A DNA stretch of 7,028 nt from an uncultured Lachnoclostridium sp. (GTDB lineage: Bacteria > Bacillota > Clostridia > Lachnospirales > Lachnospiraceae). Within the stretch, counting starts at the first letter, position 1. The number at the start of each line of letters is the position of its first letter. Location of the stretch: the NCBI GenBank assembly GCA_958425285.1, contig CATZVV010000093.1:1-7028 (forward strand), written 5' to 3'. Below are positions 5,970 through 7,028 of the stretch, piece after piece. Under the pieces are notes generated by a model that had not been told where the DNA came from, ran no database searches, and was given only the letters and a program-made list of their open reading frames with translations. The position numbers and the translations under genes are program-made.

Positions 5970-7028
5970 TTACGATTCTCCCCACACTTTAAAAAACTTC
6001 TGATACTGATTTACGCCCTCATCTGCTCCAAATATCTCCTGCTTAGTAGCTTTCTGCCATTCAAGACACGCCGCATAATTTTCTCTCGCATTAATTACCA
6101 CTGCTTCCAGTTCATCGGCATTAGAGAAGGTCGTATCCGTCAAACTCGTGAACATATTGGGCTCCTGCGTTGCATACCGAAAGGTGATTCTTTTCTTGAA
6201 CAGCATATCCGTATACATTGTCGAGATATAAGTAATATAAAAATCTGGAATCATTTCAAACTCCTTCAAATCATCGCAAATAACATCCGTATCAGATAAA
6301 TATTTAGCATACTCTTCCCGTTTATTGCTGGGATGAAAACGGATGTAACATTTTAACTCCAGATGTTCAGCCACTTGGTGTGCTGACTGGAGCATAGCTA
6401 GGTTATTCTTGAAATTATCCAGTCCGTCAAACACAATTCCGATCTTACTGAGAACATTCGTCTTTTCATATTCAAATTGGAATCCAGCATACTTCATAGG
6501 ACCAACTACAACAATCTGCTTTTCCGAAATACCACATTGGATAGCATTGATCTTACTCAGCATACTGTTTGCTAGGTAATAATCACTACAAAAACCAGCA
6601 AAAATCTCATTTCCATTACCATGTTGTAATGTTGCAGTAGGGTAATTTTGTGATATTGCAAGCTGAGTGAGGGCGTTATCAATACTCCACTGATCACAAA
6701 AAGTCACGACTTTCTCACACCTAAACTTCTTTATAGCATTGATAAAGAAGTTTGCTTGATTGACAGATCTAAATACAGATACAGCCACGTCCAAGCTAAT
6801 CCACCTATCACGGACAATCGCATTCAGCCTGTTAGCCCAAATAAAGACAAAAGGCAATTTGATGATATTTCTAATGGATAACTTTGTGCTTTTTCGATCA
6901 ATCAAAAACAGAGTATAATTCCCTGCTTGGGTTGCAGTATTTTCAACACATTGCAAATAATCTGGCCGCATATACTGATTTCCAGTAAATATGAAAGCTA
7001 TTTTTCCAGTTCCAATTACAGAACTTCG
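5970..7028 (-). CDS. GT-B-like glycosyl/glycerophosphate transferase of surface polysaccharide, 5' end outside window
   Basis: 352 codons are visible and the frame is still open at base 7028, where it reads RSSVIGTGKIAFIFTGNQ before the first ATG at 6971. The IAFIFTG strand looks like the first strand of a Rossmann domain, so the true start lies beyond the window. Two GT-B-like halves are suggested: the first ends near TLQHGNG (visible residues 133-139), the second carries CYIRFHPSNK (227-236) and FYITYISTMYTDMLFKKR. The QHG and HP motifs, and a late Ser-Thr followed by a Met-Tyr-Thr-Asp helix, recall capsule-synthesis (KpsC/KpsS-like), CDP-glycerol glycerophosphotransferase and polysialyltransferase-type enzymes, which share this general plan. 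No closer family could be recognised. It ends in TAA 2 bases before the next gene. It may well use the CMP-sugar made by the genes downstream, but this is inference. Confidence 0.75.
   Translation of the reverse strand, partial: RSSVIGTGKIAFIFTGNQYMRPDYLQCVENTATQAGNYTLFLIDRKSTKLSIRNIIKLPFVFIWANRLNAIVRDRWISLDVAVSVFRSVNQANFFINAIKKFRCEKVVTFCDQWSIDNALTQLAISQNYPTATLQHGNGNEIFAGFCSDYYLANSMLSKINAIQCGISEKQIVVVGPMKYAGFQFEYEKTNVLSKIGIVFDGLDNFKNNLAMLQSAHQVAEHLELKCYIRFHPSNKREEYAKYLSDTDVICDDLKEFEMIPDFYITYISTMYTDMLFKKRITFRYATQEPNMFTSLTDTTFSNADELEAVVINARENYAACLEWQKATKQEIFGADEGVNQYQKFFKVWGES
5978..5983 (-). promoter_or_regulatory. Ribosome binding site deciding the GT2 start
   Basis: GGGGAG on the minus strand, inside the last codons of the upstream gene and 10 bases before the ATG at 5967. 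It overlaps the alternative GTG start at 5985, which it therefore cannot serve; this favours the ATG. Confidence 0.55.

Overview
The window is a stretch of a surface-glycan (capsule, exopolysaccharide or wall-glycan) biosynthesis locus. Every supported gene lies on the minus strand, so transcription runs from high to low coordinates. Genes are packed with gaps of 0-35 bases and nearly all have a purine-rich Shine-Dalgarno before the start, so this looks like the middle of one long operon. No promoter, terminator, tRNA, rRNA, CRISPR array or insertion sequence was seen. Moderate A+T content, strong AGGAGG-type ribosome sites and the gene families suggest a low-GC Gram-positive, most likely a gut-type clostridium (Lachnospiraceae-like). 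That placement is inference.

In transcription order: (1) a GT-B-like glycosyl or glycerophosphate transferase, cut at its 5' end by the right window edge (5970-7028); (2) an intact family 2 glycosyltransferase (4873-5967); (3) a ruined second family 2 glycosyltransferase (4138-4872) that has lost its catalytic core and carries frameshifts and stops; (4) a left-handed beta-helix acetyltransferase with a frameshift at a G7 run and an in-frame TAA before its last 35 codons (3475-4102); (5) an intact CMP-sugar-synthetase-like cytidylyltransferase (2633-3460); (6) an intact 533-residue protein joining an HMGL/DRE-TIM aldolase barrel to a second Rossmann-like domain (1014-2615); (7) an AraD-type L-ribulose-5-phosphate 4-epimerase with an in-frame TAA after codon 6 of its natural start and changed active-site residues (295-993); (8) the first 91 codons of a HAD phosphatase, cut by the left edge (1-273).

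Genes 5-8 form a coherent module. A pentulose-phosphate epimerase, a keto-acid aldolase, a HAD phosphatase and a cytidylyltransferase match step for step the four activities of CMP-Kdo synthesis (KdsD, KdsA, KdsC, KdsB), but the epimerase and aldolase come from unrelated families. The inferred product is a CMP-activated 3-deoxy-ulosonic acid or related acidic sugar, which the transferases of genes 1-2 could place on a glycan. This is a hypothesis.

The second theme is decay. Genes 3, 4 and 7 each carry independent lesions that leave recognisable coding sequence on both sides, while genes 1, 2, 5 and 6 are open throughout what is visible. Either the locus is losing its decorations or these are sequence or assembly errors. 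Raw reads would settle which.
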